Assembly: GCF_015500075.1 (NCBI RefSeq)
Contig: NZ_CP045496.1
Location: 434,001-498,000 of the forward strand
Length of the DNA: 64,000 nt
Origin: Mesorhizobium sp. INR15
GTDB taxonomy: Bacteria; Pseudomonadota; Alphaproteobacteria; Rhizobiales; Rhizobiaceae
Direction of reading: 5' to 3'
Part shown: one piece after another, positions 15,716 to 24,988 of the stretch
Position numbering within the stretch: the stretch's first letter is position 1
Layout: every line of letters begins with the position of its first letter
Position numbers and translations under genes: made by a program
Notes under the pieces: model-generated
Database searches by the model: none
Told to the model about the DNA's origin: nothing
What the model saw: only the letters and a program-made list of their open reading frames with translations

Positions 15716-17251
15716 TCAACCGTTGGCGAAAGGCACCGCGACGTAGATTTGTCCGCTGCCACGCTCGACCAGCAGCAGCACCGACTTCTTGCCGGATTTG
15801 CCGGCTTGCGCGATCGCCTGCGTCGCCTGTCTGGCGCTCTTCACCGGTACCTGATTGACGCCAACGATGATGTCGCCGGGCTGGATGCCGGAAGCAGCCG
15901 CTGCCTTGTCAGGATTGACCCTGGCGACCAGCGCGCCATGCTGATTGGCGGCAAGGTTCATCTGCTCGCGCACATCAGGGGTGATATCCATCAGGCCGAG
16001 ACCGATCGCCGGAATACGAGAGCCCTCCTCGGTAGCAGGAGCACCGGAGCCGTCCGTCACCGAAGCCGTCTTCACGTCATCGCCGTTGCGTCCGACATCA
16101 ACGGACATGTCGACAGCCTTGCCTTTGCGCCAGACGCCAAGCGGCTCCTTGGCGCCGGGCGAGACATCGGCAACGGCCCGCGACAGATCCTTGGGGTCCT
16201 TGATCGCCTGGCCCGCGAAGCTGGTGATGACGTCGCCGGTTTCGACACCGGCCTTGGCGGCCGGCGAGCCGTCATTGATCTGCGATACCAGCGCGCCGCC
16301 AGGATGATCGAGCCCAATGGCGCTCGCCACATCCGGCGTCACCGGCTGGATCTCGACGCCGAGATAGCCGTATTGGATGGAGCCGTCCTTCATCAGCTTG
16401 GCGACCACTTTTTGAGCCTGGTCCGACGGGATGGCGAAGCCGACACCGACACTGCCGCCGTTGGGCGAATAGATCGCCGTGTTGATGCCGACCACATCGC
16501 CGTTGGTATCGACCAGCGGCCCGCCGGAATTGCCATGATTGATCGGCGCGTCGATCTGGATGAAATCGTCAAACGGCCCGCTGTGCAGATCGCGGCCACG
16601 CGCCGAGACGATGCCAGCCGTAACCGTGGTGCCGATGCCGAACGGATTGCCGATCGCCAGAACCTGGTCGCCGGTCATCAGCTTGTCGGAATCGCCCCAT
16701 TTGACAGTCGGCAACGGCCTCGAGGCCGAAATCTTGAGAACCGCGAGATCGTTCTTGGCGTCGCGGCCAACCAGCTTGGCGGGAAGTTCCGTGCCGTCGT
16801 CGAGCGTAACCTTGATCGACTGCGCGCCGTCGACGACGTGATTGTTGGTGACGATGGTGCCGTCGGCAGCGACAATAAAGCCCGACCCAAGCGCCTCTGA
16901 GCGCTGCGGTTGTTGTTGTTGAGGCGGTGTCCTTGGGCCGGGCATGCCCTGGTCGCCGAAGAACTGGCGGAAATAGTCATCGAAAGGCGAGTTGCCCGAG
17001 AAAGGGGTGGCGTCGCTCGTCGCTTCGGGCTGCGCTTTCATGATGGTGGTGACCGTCACCACGGCCGGCTTGTCGGCGGCGACGATCGGGGCAAACGAGC
17101 CGTTGGGCGCCGTCACCCCGGCAACGGGCGTCATCGTGCCGGCCTGGGCGTGATTTGCCCTGACGACCGAAAACGCGACAGGGCTGATGATGAGCGCGGC
17201 GCCCAGCAATGCGGCGACGCGATGTCCGCGAAGAATCTGGAGGGATGACAT
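15716..17251 (-). CDS. degP: Periplasmic serine protease/chaperone, DegP (HtrA) family
   Basis: 511 aa from ATG 17251; the N-terminal basic and hydrophobic segment (RVAALLGAALIISPVAFSVV) is a signal peptide or anchor. Trypsin-like triad: His138 (NNHVVDG), Asp168 (KNDLAVL), Ser242 (HGNSGGP). A Q-rich LA-loop insert (QQQQPQ) lies before the domain. Two PDZ domains follow, the second ending in VPFANG. Role: degradation and refolding of misfolded envelope proteins. The gene stands alone on its transcript. A start at 17305 is possible but would bury the signal sequence. Confidence 0.93.
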   Translation of the reverse strand: MSSLQILRGHRVAALLGAALIISPVAFSVVRANHAQAGTMTPVAGVTAPNGSFAPIVAADKPAVVTVTTIMKAQPEATSDATPFSGNSPFDDYFRQFFGDQGMPGPRTPPQQQQPQRSEALGSGFIVAADGTIVTNNHVVDGAQSIKVTLDDGTELPAKLVGRDAKNDLAVLKISASRPLPTVKWGDSDKLMTGDQVLAIGNPFGIGTTVTAGIVSARGRDLHSGPFDDFIQIDAPINHGNSGGPLVDTNGDVVGINTAIYSPNGGSVGVGFAIPSDQAQKVVAKLMKDGSIQYGYLGVEIQPVTPDVASAIGLDHPGGALVSQINDGSPAAKAGVETGDVITSFAGQAIKDPKDLSRAVADVSPGAKEPLGVWRKGKAVDMSVDVGRNGDDVKTASVTDGSGAPATEEGSRIPAIGLGLMDITPDVREQMNLAANQHGALVARVNPDKAAAASGIQPGDIIVGVNQVPVKSARQATQAIAQAGKSGKKSVLLLVERGSGQIYVAVPFANG

Positions 17252-17509
17252 GGTCGTTGTCCATGCGAGAAATTGGTCCGGCACCGTGGCTGTCGCGGGG
17301 TGCAAAACAGCCCATTCGGCGTATCGGCCTTCGGGACCGCCGGTCTCGCATTTTTGCGGCAGCCGACCCGGTCGACAACCTTCATCTAGGACGCAGTTGC
17401 GGGCGAAATAGGTTTTTCCTGATATATTACAAAGATTTAATTCTTCGGCGCCGCAAGCATGGCCGACCTCGCGGTGGTTTCCTCAGCCCAACTGGAACCG
17501 CTGCGAAGC

Positions 17510-18229
17510 TCAAATCCTGCCGTTTCGCCTGAGATAGGCGCTGGCCAGCTCGCGCATCCGATTGCCGTCGAAGCTCGGCCCGTGACCGCCGTGACCGATG
17601 CGGATCGGCAGGTTCAGCAAACGCTGCATCGTTGTGTAATAGGCCGACTTGTCGGAGTCCGGCAGGTCGTCGATCAGCCAGCTGTCGTAGATGGCGTCGC
17701 CGCTGAAGAACAGTCCGTCCGCTTCATCGAACAGGGCGATCGAGTCCGGCGAATGGCCGGGCAAGTGCAGCACCTGGAACTGGCGATCGCCGAGATCGAC
17801 GATGTCGCCTTCGTCCAGAATCCGCGTCAATGGGGCCGGCGGAATGGTGTAATCCGTGGCCTTCCAGCCCCCTGCCGGCAGTTTCGAGACGGCATCGTCA
17901 AGATTGTGAAACATGTAGGCGTAGGTGACGGCCTCGTCCATGGTCTCGAATTGCGCCGCACTTTGCCTCGGCCCTGCCCGCAGCGGAAATTCGTGCAGCG
18001 AACCGACATGGTCGAGATGGATATGGGTGGCGACGACCAGCAGCGGCTTGCCCGTCTCCGTTTCGATCTCAGGCGCCAGCGGGCAGATGCCCATGCCGGT
18101 GTCGACCAGCAGGTCGGCATCGCGGCCGCGCAGATGCCAGATGTTGGCGCGCACGAAATCATGCACGAACGGCTCTGTCAGCATCGTCGTCTTGTCGTCG
18201 ACGATGCTCTTGCTGAACCAGCTGTCCAT
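17510..18229 (-). CDS. MBL-fold metallohydrolase
   Basis: 239 aa. Metal motif HIHLDH at 69-74 (H-x-H-x-D-H), a third ligand His in LPGHSPDS, and the bridging Asp in FFSGDAIYD. The fold is that of glyoxalase II and lactonase-like hydrolases. The start follows the phosphofructokinase stop region after 13 nt in the reverse order (this gene lies downstream of 18243-19409), so the two may share a transcript. Substrate not predictable. Confidence 0.85.
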   Translation of the reverse strand: MDSWFSKSIVDDKTTMLTEPFVHDFVRANIWHLRGRDADLLVDTGMGICPLAPEIETETGKPLLVVATHIHLDHVGSLHEFPLRAGPRQSAAQFETMDEAVTYAYMFHNLDDAVSKLPAGGWKATDYTIPPAPLTRILDEGDIVDLGDRQFQVLHLPGHSPDSIALFDEADGLFFSGDAIYDSWLIDDLPDSDKSAYYTTMQRLLNLPIRIGHGGHGPSFDGNRMRELASAYLRRNGRI

Positions 18230-18242
18230 CAGAGAGCCGGCA

Positions 18243-19409
18243 TCAAACGAAGGGCTTCCCGACCCTGTATTTCTCCGGAACCAGCCGCTTCAGATAGGCC
18301 ATGCCGGCCTCGGACAACTGGTTGACGTCAGGCTTCATGAAATCGTCCGGCATGTGGCGCGTTTTGCCGGCTACGTTTTTCAGCGGCACCTTCTTCAGGA
18401 CCGTTCTTGTGCCATCATATTGCAGCGCCACGGAACCGCCGCCCTGTTCGGCGACGCCGACCGCGAAAGCTCCAGCGTCAAAAGCTTCCTGCGCGTCAAC
18501 CGCACTGATGGCGCCGACATAGCCGCGCGGCATGTAGCCTAGCGCGTCGACGCGGGCCCGCTTGCCCGGCAGTCCTTCGGCCAGCGCATGCTCAAGTGCC
18601 GCGGTCAGATCGCTGCCCGACAGTTTGACATTGCCATGCGCGTCGCGTTCCAGCTTTTCCGGCGGCACCAGGCTTTCGACCAGCGCCTTGCCGTCGGCGG
18701 TGCTGACGCCCTCCGACACAGCGACGATGCAACGCTTGTGGCGGTCGAGCGAGGCGCGCACATCATCGATGAAGCCTGCTGCCGAGAACGGACGCTCCGG
18801 CACGTAGACAAGATGCGGGCCACTGTCGGGATCAAGCTGCCATGCCGCGGCCGCTGCGGTGAGGAAGCCGGCATGGCGGCCCATGACGATGCCGACATAG
18901 ATGCCGGGCAATGCGCGGAAATCGAGATCGACGGACAGAAACGCGCCGGCGACGAATTCGGCCGCCGAAATGAAACCCGGCGTGTGGTCGTTTTCCTCGA
19001 GATCATTGTCGATGGTTTTCGGCGCATGGACAAAGGCGATCGAGCCGGCGGCGGCATCGGTCAGGATCTGCTGCGTGCCTGAGGTGTCGTTGCCACCGAT
19101 ATAGATGAAGGCGTCGGCGCCGGCTTTCTTCAGCCCGTTGAGGATCACGTCGCAATAAGCCGCATCCGGCTTGTCGCGCGTCGAGCCAAGGGCCGCGCTT
19201 GGCGTTCCCGCGATCAGCCGCAAGCGGTCCTCGGGGATGGCCGAAAGGTCGACATAGTTGCCGTCACGAATGCCGCGCACGCCGTGGATGGAGCCGAGAA
19301 CCTTGGCGCCGGGATGCCGCTTGCGGATCTCCAGCGTCGCCCCGACCATCGTCTGGTTGATGACGGCGGTCGGACCGCCGCCCTGTGCGATGACAAAAGT
19401 TCCGGCCAT
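18243..19409 (-). CDS. pfp: 6-phosphofructokinase, PPi-dependent type
   Basis: 388 aa of the PFK family: GGGPTAVINQT near 10-20, GGNDTSGT at 105-112, PKTIDND at 130-136, GRHAGFLTA further on. The residue at the ATP/PPi selectivity position is Asp (GGND), as in pyrophosphate-dependent enzymes, where ATP enzymes have Gly. The preceding position is Asn instead of the common Asp. Catalyses fructose 6-phosphate to fructose 1,6-bisphosphate and, with PPi, the reverse. Shine-Dalgarno ggagacgtcagga. Confidence 0.85.
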   Translation of the reverse strand: MAGTFVIAQGGGPTAVINQTMVGATLEIRKRHPGAKVLGSIHGVRGIRDGNYVDLSAIPEDRLRLIAGTPSAALGSTRDKPDAAYCDVILNGLKKAGADAFIYIGGNDTSGTQQILTDAAAGSIAFVHAPKTIDNDLEENDHTPGFISAAEFVAGAFLSVDLDFRALPGIYVGIVMGRHAGFLTAAAAAWQLDPDSGPHLVYVPERPFSAAGFIDDVRASLDRHKRCIVAVSEGVSTADGKALVESLVPPEKLERDAHGNVKLSGSDLTAALEHALAEGLPGKRARVDALGYMPRGYVGAISAVDAQEAFDAGAFAVGVAEQGGGSVALQYDGTRTVLKKVPLKNVAGKTRHMPDDFMKPDVNQLSEAGMAYLKRLVPEKYRVGKPFV

Positions 19410-19482
19410 TCCTGACGTCTCCCGAGCGATGAATTTACAGGCACATTCGCCTGTCTTGCGGCATCGCGCAACGGGAGAACCT

Positions 19483-19531
19483 GAGCATGATCCCGAAAAG
19501 TGGCAACCGGTTTTCGGAAGAGATCATGCTC
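19483..19531. repeat. Palindromic intergenic repeat (gatcatgctc type)
   Basis: Outer arms gagcatgatc and gatcatgctc enclose inner arms ccgaaaag / ttttcgg. It lies between the phosphofructokinase and L,D-transpeptidase genes. A degenerate relative is at 56458-56494 and another half-related hairpin at about 46840-46880. Confidence 0.75.
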
Positions 19532-19567
19532 AAGCAGAAGAAGGAAACCGCTTGGGCGGCTTGCGGC

Positions 19568-20338
19568 TCAGACGACGACGACCGGGTTTTTCTTGGAGAC
19601 GCGGCTGTAGAGGTCGATGATGTCCTGATTGATCAAGCGTACGCAGCCCGACGACATCGCCTGGCCGATGCTCCACCACTCGGGCGAGCCATGGATGCGG
19701 TAGCCGGTATCCCTGCCGTCCTGAAAGATATAGAGCGCACGCGCGCCGAGCGGATTGGACAAGCCGCCGGGCTGGCCGGCCTGCCATTTAACCAGTTCCG
19801 GCTTGCGGGCGATCATTTCCGGCGGCGGTGTCCAGGTCGGCCATTCCTTGCCGTACTGAATGTTGGCGCGGCCTGACCAGCGGAAGCCGTCCTTGCCGAT
19901 GCCGACGCCGTAGCGGATCGCGTCACCGCCCGGCTGCACCAGATAGAGCATGCGTTCCTGCAGGTGAACGACAATGGTGCCGGGCGCCTCGCCGGTCTTG
20001 TCGACGACGATCTGGCGGCGGAACTCGGGCTTGACCTTGAGATAGGGCACCTCAGGCACATTGAAGCCACCATCCGTCAGCGAAGCATACATCAGGTCGG
20101 GGCTGGTGACGTGCTTGTCGACGCTGATGCTTGGCCGGATCGGCCGCACCGAGCCCGTGACGGTATCATCGAGTTCGAGCGCCGGAAGACCACCACCGCC
20201 CGAGGTCGAGCACCCCGCGACACCGAGCAGGGCCAGGGCGCCTGCCCCGGACAGGATGGCACGGCGGGAAAGAAGAATATCGGTTTCGATTGCGTCGCCA
20301 TCTCGCGGCGGCGTCAGACCTTGCGGCAACTCACGCAT
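19568..20338 (-). CDS. L,D-transpeptidase (YkuD family) lipoprotein
   Basis: 256 aa. The N-terminus has a charged stretch, a hydrophobic segment (ILSGAGALALLGVAGC) and a lipobox GVAGC, so it is expected to be a lipoprotein. The catalytic motif is IHGSPEWWSIGQAMSSGCVR (His, then Ser-Gly-Cys and Arg), typical of peptidoglycan L,D-transpeptidases that crosslink stem peptides or attach outer-membrane proteins. I chose ATG 20338 (MRELPQGL) over an upstream start because of the agggttt sequence before it and because the extension is basic and low in family resemblance. Confidence 0.88.
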   Translation of the reverse strand: MRELPQGLTPPRDGDAIETDILLSRRAILSGAGALALLGVAGCSTSGGGGLPALELDDTVTGSVRPIRPSISVDKHVTSPDLMYASLTDGGFNVPEVPYLKVKPEFRRQIVVDKTGEAPGTIVVHLQERMLYLVQPGGDAIRYGVGIGKDGFRWSGRANIQYGKEWPTWTPPPEMIARKPELVKWQAGQPGGLSNPLGARALYIFQDGRDTGYRIHGSPEWWSIGQAMSSGCVRLINQDIIDLYSRVSKKNPVVVV

Positions 20339-20565
20339 ATACCAAACCCTACGCTGTCGGCGGGAAGCACGGTCCGGCCGGATAGCAGGCATTTTCAACA
20401 ATCATGGTTGATAAAGCGTGAAGGCCTTGTGCTGCCTGCGTTTGGGGCGGCGATGGGCCGGCCACCACTGTCGGGTTGGGAGGATCGGGCACAAAATGAC
20501 CTCGGTCAGGTCATAATACCGGCATCGAGGCTTTCTACCTCTCGGACCGCGATCGAGGGGAACCC

Positions 20566-20688
20566 ATGTGCAACAGCTTAAAAACCGACATCAAGCTTTT
20601 TGCCGCTGCCATTGCCGCGGCCGCCCTGGTGCTTGGTGCCAATGTCAGCCTCGCCGACATCGTGAGCACGATCAGCGGCGTGAACTGA
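20566..20688 (+). CDS. 40-residue membrane or exported peptide
   Basis: A short frame with a strong Shine-Dalgarno (cgagggga, 6-7 nt before ATG). The peptide starts MCNSLKTDIK, has a hydrophobic Ala/Leu core (LFAAAIAAAALVLGANVSLA) and ends DIVSTISGVN. This is a signal-peptide or single-span membrane-peptide pattern; cleavage after SLA would leave only about 10 residues. It stands alone between the L,D-transpeptidase (divergent) and the LysE exporter. No family recognised. Confidence 0.5.
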   Translation: MCNSLKTDIKLFAAAIAAAALVLGANVSLADIVSTISGVN

Positions 20689-20847
20689 CACCAAGCTGCC
20701 TTTGGCGCAATTGAATTGAGGGCAACCCCAGGAAAACCGCGCCTGGCCTTGCCTCAGGAAATTGCGCAAAAAAAGAAAAACCCAGCCTCTTTACATTCTC
20801 CCCACCTCAAGGATTTATCCTCTTCTTTACGCTCAAAGGAGACGAGC

Positions 20848-21471
20848 ATGTCCTTCGAAAACTGGGCCGCCTTTGCCGCCGCGTCGACCATTCTTCTTGT
20901 CATTCCGGGCCCGACCATCCTTCTGGTCGTATCCTATGCGCTGGGCCAGGGCTGGCGCACCGCGCTGCCGATGGCGGTCGGCGTGGCGCTGGGCGACTTC
21001 ACCGCAATGACCCTGTCGATGCTGGGCATCGGCGCGCTGCTGGCGGCTTCGGCCACCGTCTTCACCATCTTGAAGCTGATCGGCGCCGGTTATCTGATCT
21101 ATCTCGGCATAAAGCTGTTTCGCGCCGGCGGCTCACTGAAGGCTGAACCGCGTACCGACGCGGTGTCCTCGGTGAAGATGATGGCGCATGCCTGGTTGGT
21201 CACCGCGCTCAACCCGAAGAGCATCACCTTCTTCGTTGCCTTCCTGCCGCAGTTTCTCGACCGGCACGCCGATTTCTGGACGCAGATGCTGATCTTCGAG
21301 ACCACCTTCCTGGCGCTCGCCTTCGCCAATGCCTTCGGCTACGCGCTGATCGCGGCACGGGCGCGCAATGTCGTGCGCAGCCCGAAGGCGATCCGCATCT
21401 TCAACCGCACCGGCGGTACGCTGCTTGTCGGCGCCGGTATAGCCACGATGGCCATGCGTTCAGGCAACTGA
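20848..21471 (+). CDS. LysE/RhtB family amino-acid exporter
   Basis: 207-aa inner-membrane protein with about six hydrophobic segments. Family features: N-terminal FAAASTILLVIPGPTILLVV (the P-G-P motif), and NPKSITFFVAFLPQFLD in the middle. The ATG at 20848 has an aaaggagac Shine-Dalgarno. Exports amino acids such as threonine, homoserine lactone or leucine in characterised relatives; the substrate here is unknown. Confidence 0.9.
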   Translation: MSFENWAAFAAASTILLVIPGPTILLVVSYALGQGWRTALPMAVGVALGDFTAMTLSMLGIGALLAASATVFTILKLIGAGYLIYLGIKLFRAGGSLKAEPRTDAVSSVKMMAHAWLVTALNPKSITFFVAFLPQFLDRHADFWTQMLIFETTFLALAFANAFGYALIAARARNVVRSPKAIRIFNRTGGTLLVGAGIATMAMRSGN

Positions 21472-21569
21472 GAGCGTATCAGCTGCCTATCACCTGCGCA
21501 GACTTCTGCTTGGCGTTCCCGTTGTCGATGCTTTAGGGTCGGTTTTCGCGCAGCTTCGGGGGACGAGGC

Positions 21570-22892
21570 ATGTCAATCAGGGACGAATTCGGACTGACCT
21601 TTTCGGGCGCCACGCAAGCTGGTTTTTCACCCTACAGTCAGGCTGTGCGGGAGTTGCAGTGTTTCATCGGTGACCCTGTCGGTTCCGCCGACCGCGCCAT
21701 CGCGGCGGATCCCGGCTTCGTCATGGCGCATGTGTTCAAGGGCTATCTGTTCGGCCTCGCCACCGAGCGCGAGGCAAGCGCCATGGCCAAGGCATGTCAC
21801 GAGGCGGCGCTGCCGCTGGCTGCCAACACGCGCGAGCAGGCGCATGTCGCCGCCCTCGGCCATCTTGCCGAGGGGCGCTGGCATGAAGCCTCCCGTATCC
21901 TGGAGGACATCACCATCGACCATCCGCTCGACCTGGTAGCGCTGCTGACGGGGCATCAGGTCGACTTTTTCACCGGCAATTCGCGCATGCTGCGAGACCG
22001 CATCGGGCGCGCCTTGCCGTCCTGGAAAAGCGGCATGCCGGGTTACCATGCCGTTCTGGGCATGCAGGCCTTCGGGCTGGAGGAGACAGGCGATTATATC
22101 AGGGCCGAGAAACTCGGACGGATGGCGATCGACATCGAGCCTCGGGATGGCTGGGCCCAGCATGCGGTTGCCCACGTCATGGAAATGCAGAGCCGGCAAA
22201 AGGATGGCATCGCCTGGATGCGCGCCAATCCGGATGCGTGGACCAGGGAGAGCTTCCTGCAGGTGCACAATTGGTGGCACCTGTCACTTTTCCACTACGA
22301 CCTCGGCGAGACCGGCGAGGTGCTGGCGCTCTATGACGGCCCGATCTACGGCACGCCGTCGACGATGGCACTCAACATGGTCGACGCCTCGGCGATCCTG
22401 TGGCGGCTCTTTCTCGGAGGCGTCGATGTCGGCGACCGCTGGACGACACTCGCGGACAACTGGCAGAAGGCCGGCGGCGGCAACTATGCCTTCAACGATG
22501 CGCACGCGATGATGGCCTTTGTCGGCGCCGGCCTCCACGCACAGGCAAGCGGCCTGCTCGACGCGCAGCGCGAGGCAATGCGAGCCAGCGACGACAATGC
22601 CGCCTTCACCCTGGAAGTCGGCCACCCCTTGACGCTCGCGATCAAGGCCTTCGGTGACGGCAACTACGCGGAAACGGTGCGGCTTATCCGGCCCATTCGG
22701 GCGATTGCGCACCGCTTCGGCGGCAGCCATGCCCAGCGCGACGTCATCGACCTGACGCTGATCGAGGCGGCGTTTCGCTCCGGCGACCACCCCCTGGCGC
22801 GGGCGCTCGCGGCCGAACGCGCGCTGGCGCGGCCGGACAGTCCGCTGTCGGCATTGTTCTCGCGGCGCGCTTTCGATTTGTCTGAGAATTGA
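21570..22892 (+). CDS. TTC38-like tetratricopeptide repeat protein
   Basis: 440 aa, soluble. Helical repeats run through the protein (for example AHVFKGYLFGLATEREASAM, AALGHLAEGRWHEASRILED, AVLGMQAFGLEETGDYIRAE), and HNWWHLSLFHYDLGE in the middle is a conserved stretch of the TTC38 family. Function of that family is unknown in bacteria. It starts at ATG 21570 behind gggggacgagg. It is on the same strand as xylB but separated by 81 nt, so co-transcription is unclear. Confidence 0.82.
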   Translation: MSIRDEFGLTFSGATQAGFSPYSQAVRELQCFIGDPVGSADRAIAADPGFVMAHVFKGYLFGLATEREASAMAKACHEAALPLAANTREQAHVAALGHLAEGRWHEASRILEDITIDHPLDLVALLTGHQVDFFTGNSRMLRDRIGRALPSWKSGMPGYHAVLGMQAFGLEETGDYIRAEKLGRMAIDIEPRDGWAQHAVAHVMEMQSRQKDGIAWMRANPDAWTRESFLQVHNWWHLSLFHYDLGETGEVLALYDGPIYGTPSTMALNMVDASAILWRLFLGGVDVGDRWTTLADNWQKAGGGNYAFNDAHAMMAFVGAGLHAQASGLLDAQREAMRASDDNAAFTLEVGHPLTLAIKAFGDGNYAETVRLIRPIRAIAHRFGGSHAQRDVIDLTLIEAAFRSGDHPLARALAAERALARPDSPLSALFSRRAFDLSEN

Positions 22893-22973
22893 CCCGAAGC
22901 GGATCTTGCCCTAAAAACTGGCTGGCCATATTTTTTCGGGACTCGAAAAAATTACTGGTATAGGGAGGAAAGC

Positions 22974-24428
22974 ATGTATCTTGGCCTCGATCTGGGCACG
23001 TCAGGCGTCAAGGCGCTGCTGATCGATGCCGGACAGACTGTCGTCGGCTCCGGCCATGCGTCACTCGACGTGTCGCGGCTGCACCCCGGCTGGTCCGAAC
23101 AGAACCCCGCCGACTGGATCCGCGCCTGCGAAGAGGCGATCGCCGCGCTGAAGTCGTCTCATCCGGCGCAGCTCGCGGCGGTGAAAGGCATCGGCCTATC
23201 CGGCCACATGCATGGCGCCACCTTGCTCGATGCCGCCGACCAGGTGCTGCGGCCTTGCATCCTGTGGAACGATACACGCAGCCATGCCGAGGCAGCCAGG
23301 CTCGACGCCGACCCACGCTTCCGCAGCTTGACCGGCAACATCGTCTTTCCCGGCTTCACCGCGCCAAAACTCGCCTGGGTGAAGAACAACGAACCCGGCA
23401 TCTTCGCCAGAGTGGCGAAGGTGCTCCTGCCCAAGGATTTCCTGCGGCTCTGGCTGTCCGGCGAGCACATGTCGGAAATGTCGGATTCGGCCGGCACCGC
23501 CTGGCTCGATGTCGGCCAGCGGCGCTGGTCTTCCGAATTGCTGGCCGCGACCTCTCTCGACGACAGACAGATGCCGTCGCTGGTCGAAGGCACCGACAAG
23601 GCTGGCGCATTGCGCGGTGAGCTTGCGTCGAAGTGGGGCATGCAGGCTGGCATTCCGATCGCGGGCGGCGCGGGCGACAATGCGGCCTCGGCCTGCGGCA
23701 TGGGCACGGTGGGAGCTGGACATGCCTTTGTTTCGCTTGGCACCTCGGGCGTGCTGTTTGCGGCCAATGCCAGCTATCTGCCCAATCCGGCAAGTGCTGT
23801 CCACACGTTCTGTCACGCCCTGCCCGACACCTGGCACCAGATGGGTGTCGTCCTGTCGGCGACCGATTCGCTGAACTGGCTTTGCGAGATTACCGGCAAA
23901 AGTGCCGGCGAGTTGACCACGGAACTCGGCGACACGCTCAAGGCACCGAGCGGCGTTTCCTTCCTGCCCTATCTCTCGGGCGAGCGCACGCCCTACAACG
24001 ACTCCGCCATTCGCGGCTCGTTCACCGGTCTGGCGCATGAATCGAGCCGCGCGGTGTTGACCCAGGCCGTGCTCGAGGGTGTTGCATTTGCCTTCCGCGA
24101 CAGTCTCGAAGCCTTGGCCTTGGCCGGCACTGTTTTGACGCGGGTGACCGCGATCGGCGGCGGTTCGCGTTCGCGCTATTGGTTGAAGTCGATCGCCACC
24201 GCGCTGCAATTGCCTGTCGACATTCCCGCCGATGGCGATTTCGGTGCCGCCTTCGGCGCTGCAAGGCTTGGCCTGATCGCGGCGACCGGCGCCGATCCAC
24301 TCAGCGTCTGCACCGCGCCCAGGACCGACGCGACAATCGAACCGGATACAGCACTTGGCGATGCCTATGCCGATGCCTATCAGCGCTACCGGGCGCTCTA
24401 TCCGGCGATCAAGGGCGCCACGGCGTGA
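22974..24428 (+). CDS. xylB: Xylulokinase
   Basis: 484-aa FGGY-family kinase. MYLGLDLGTSGVKALLID is the N-terminal phosphate-binding site; GLSGHMHGA with the catalytic-site Asp in ILWNDTRS is typical of xylulokinases; GGGSRSRYWLKSIA is the C-terminal adenosine motif. Converts D-xylulose to D-xylulose 5-phosphate, the step after xylose isomerase, whose gene lies 560 nt downstream. Shine-Dalgarno gggaggaa. Confidence 0.94.
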   Translation: MYLGLDLGTSGVKALLIDAGQTVVGSGHASLDVSRLHPGWSEQNPADWIRACEEAIAALKSSHPAQLAAVKGIGLSGHMHGATLLDAADQVLRPCILWNDTRSHAEAARLDADPRFRSLTGNIVFPGFTAPKLAWVKNNEPGIFARVAKVLLPKDFLRLWLSGEHMSEMSDSAGTAWLDVGQRRWSSELLAATSLDDRQMPSLVEGTDKAGALRGELASKWGMQAGIPIAGGAGDNAASACGMGTVGAGHAFVSLGTSGVLFAANASYLPNPASAVHTFCHALPDTWHQMGVVLSATDSLNWLCEITGKSAGELTTELGDTLKAPSGVSFLPYLSGERTPYNDSAIRGSFTGLAHESSRAVLTQAVLEGVAFAFRDSLEALALAGTVLTRVTAIGGGSRSRYWLKSIATALQLPVDIPADGDFGAAFGAARLGLIAATGADPLSVCTAPRTDATIEPDTALGDAYADAYQRYRALYPAIKGATA

Positions 24429-24454
24429 CGCTCCTTCCGCCGCACGGCATCAGA

Positions 24455-24479
24455 CAGCCGGGCGTGCACAGCCCGGCTG
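24455..24479. terminator. Stem-loop between convergent xylB and NTF2-like genes
   Basis: Perfect 9-bp stem cagccgggc / gcccggctg with a 7-nt loop. There is no T run on either strand, so it may be a processing or weak bidirectional stop signal rather than a classical terminator. Confidence 0.45.
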
Positions 24480-24493
24480 CCATGCCGACTACC

Positions 24494-24856
24494 CTATTGT
24501 GCCGGGATCTTGTCGAGAAAGCCGGTAACGCTCTTGAGGCGGCCGTTTTCGATGGTGCCGATATCGGTGCCTTCGATGACGGACTCCGTGCCTTCAGGTC
24601 CCAGATTCCAAGAGAAGCGGATTGTGTCGGCGAAGCCGTCCGGCGTTCCCTTCAGCGAAAACCGGAAGCCGGCAAAGCGCTGCTGCACGCCATCGATGAG
24701 CGCGGCGACGCCGGCATGGCCGTCACCCTGCATGAGCGGATCGCGGTAGCTGACGTCTTCGGTGAAGGTCGCCTTGAGCAAGGCTGCGCGGCGGTCCGCA
24801 TCGCTCTCGTTCCAGGCGGTGATGTAGCCTTCGGCGATCTTGTTGAGGTCGGTCAT
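24494..24856 (-). CDS. NTF2-like (SnoaL-type) protein
   Basis: 120 aa from ATG 24856, behind aaaggagac. Alpha+beta cone features: an N-terminal helix (YITAWNESDADRRAALLKAT), then FTEDVSYRDPLMQGDG, and strands to the end. Such small proteins are isomerases, dehydratases or ligand-binding proteins; no catalytic assignment is possible. It sits between xylB and xylA on the opposite strand and faces xylA across a 132-nt region holding two palindromic operators. Confidence 0.78.
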   Translation of the reverse strand: MTDLNKIAEGYITAWNESDADRRAALLKATFTEDVSYRDPLMQGDGHAGVAALIDGVQQRFAGFRFSLKGTPDGFADTIRFSWNLGPEGTESVIEGTDIGTIENGRLKSVTGFLDKIPAQ

Positions 24857-24920
24857 GGTCTGTCTCCTTTGTTGGGCGGTTTTGACATGAGCCTTTTCGA
24901 CCAGCGAAAGAACGAAACCA

Positions 24921-24960
24921 ATTACGCCTGAGGTAATCAAGACGAATTACCTGAGGTAAT
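24921..24960. promoter_or_regulatory. Paired palindromic operator sites, NTF2-like / xylA intergenic region
   Basis: attacctgaggtaat at 24946-24960 is a perfect palindrome with 7-nt arms around one base. attacgcctgaggtaat at 24921-24937 is a two-base-longer variant with the same attac...gtaat ends. Centres are 24 nt apart, on the same face within about two helix turns. The sites lie 28-68 nt before the xylA ATG and 64-104 nt before the divergent gene. There is no central CG, so a LacI-type XylR is not suggested. Regulator unknown. Confidence 0.65.
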
Positions 24961-24988
24961 CAGCGCGACACTTCGAGAGGAAAAAAAC

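Noticed and set aside
24921..24960. LacI-type XylR operator
   Set aside because: The palindrome has a single central base and lacks the central CG and the tggta...tacca look expected for LacI sites.
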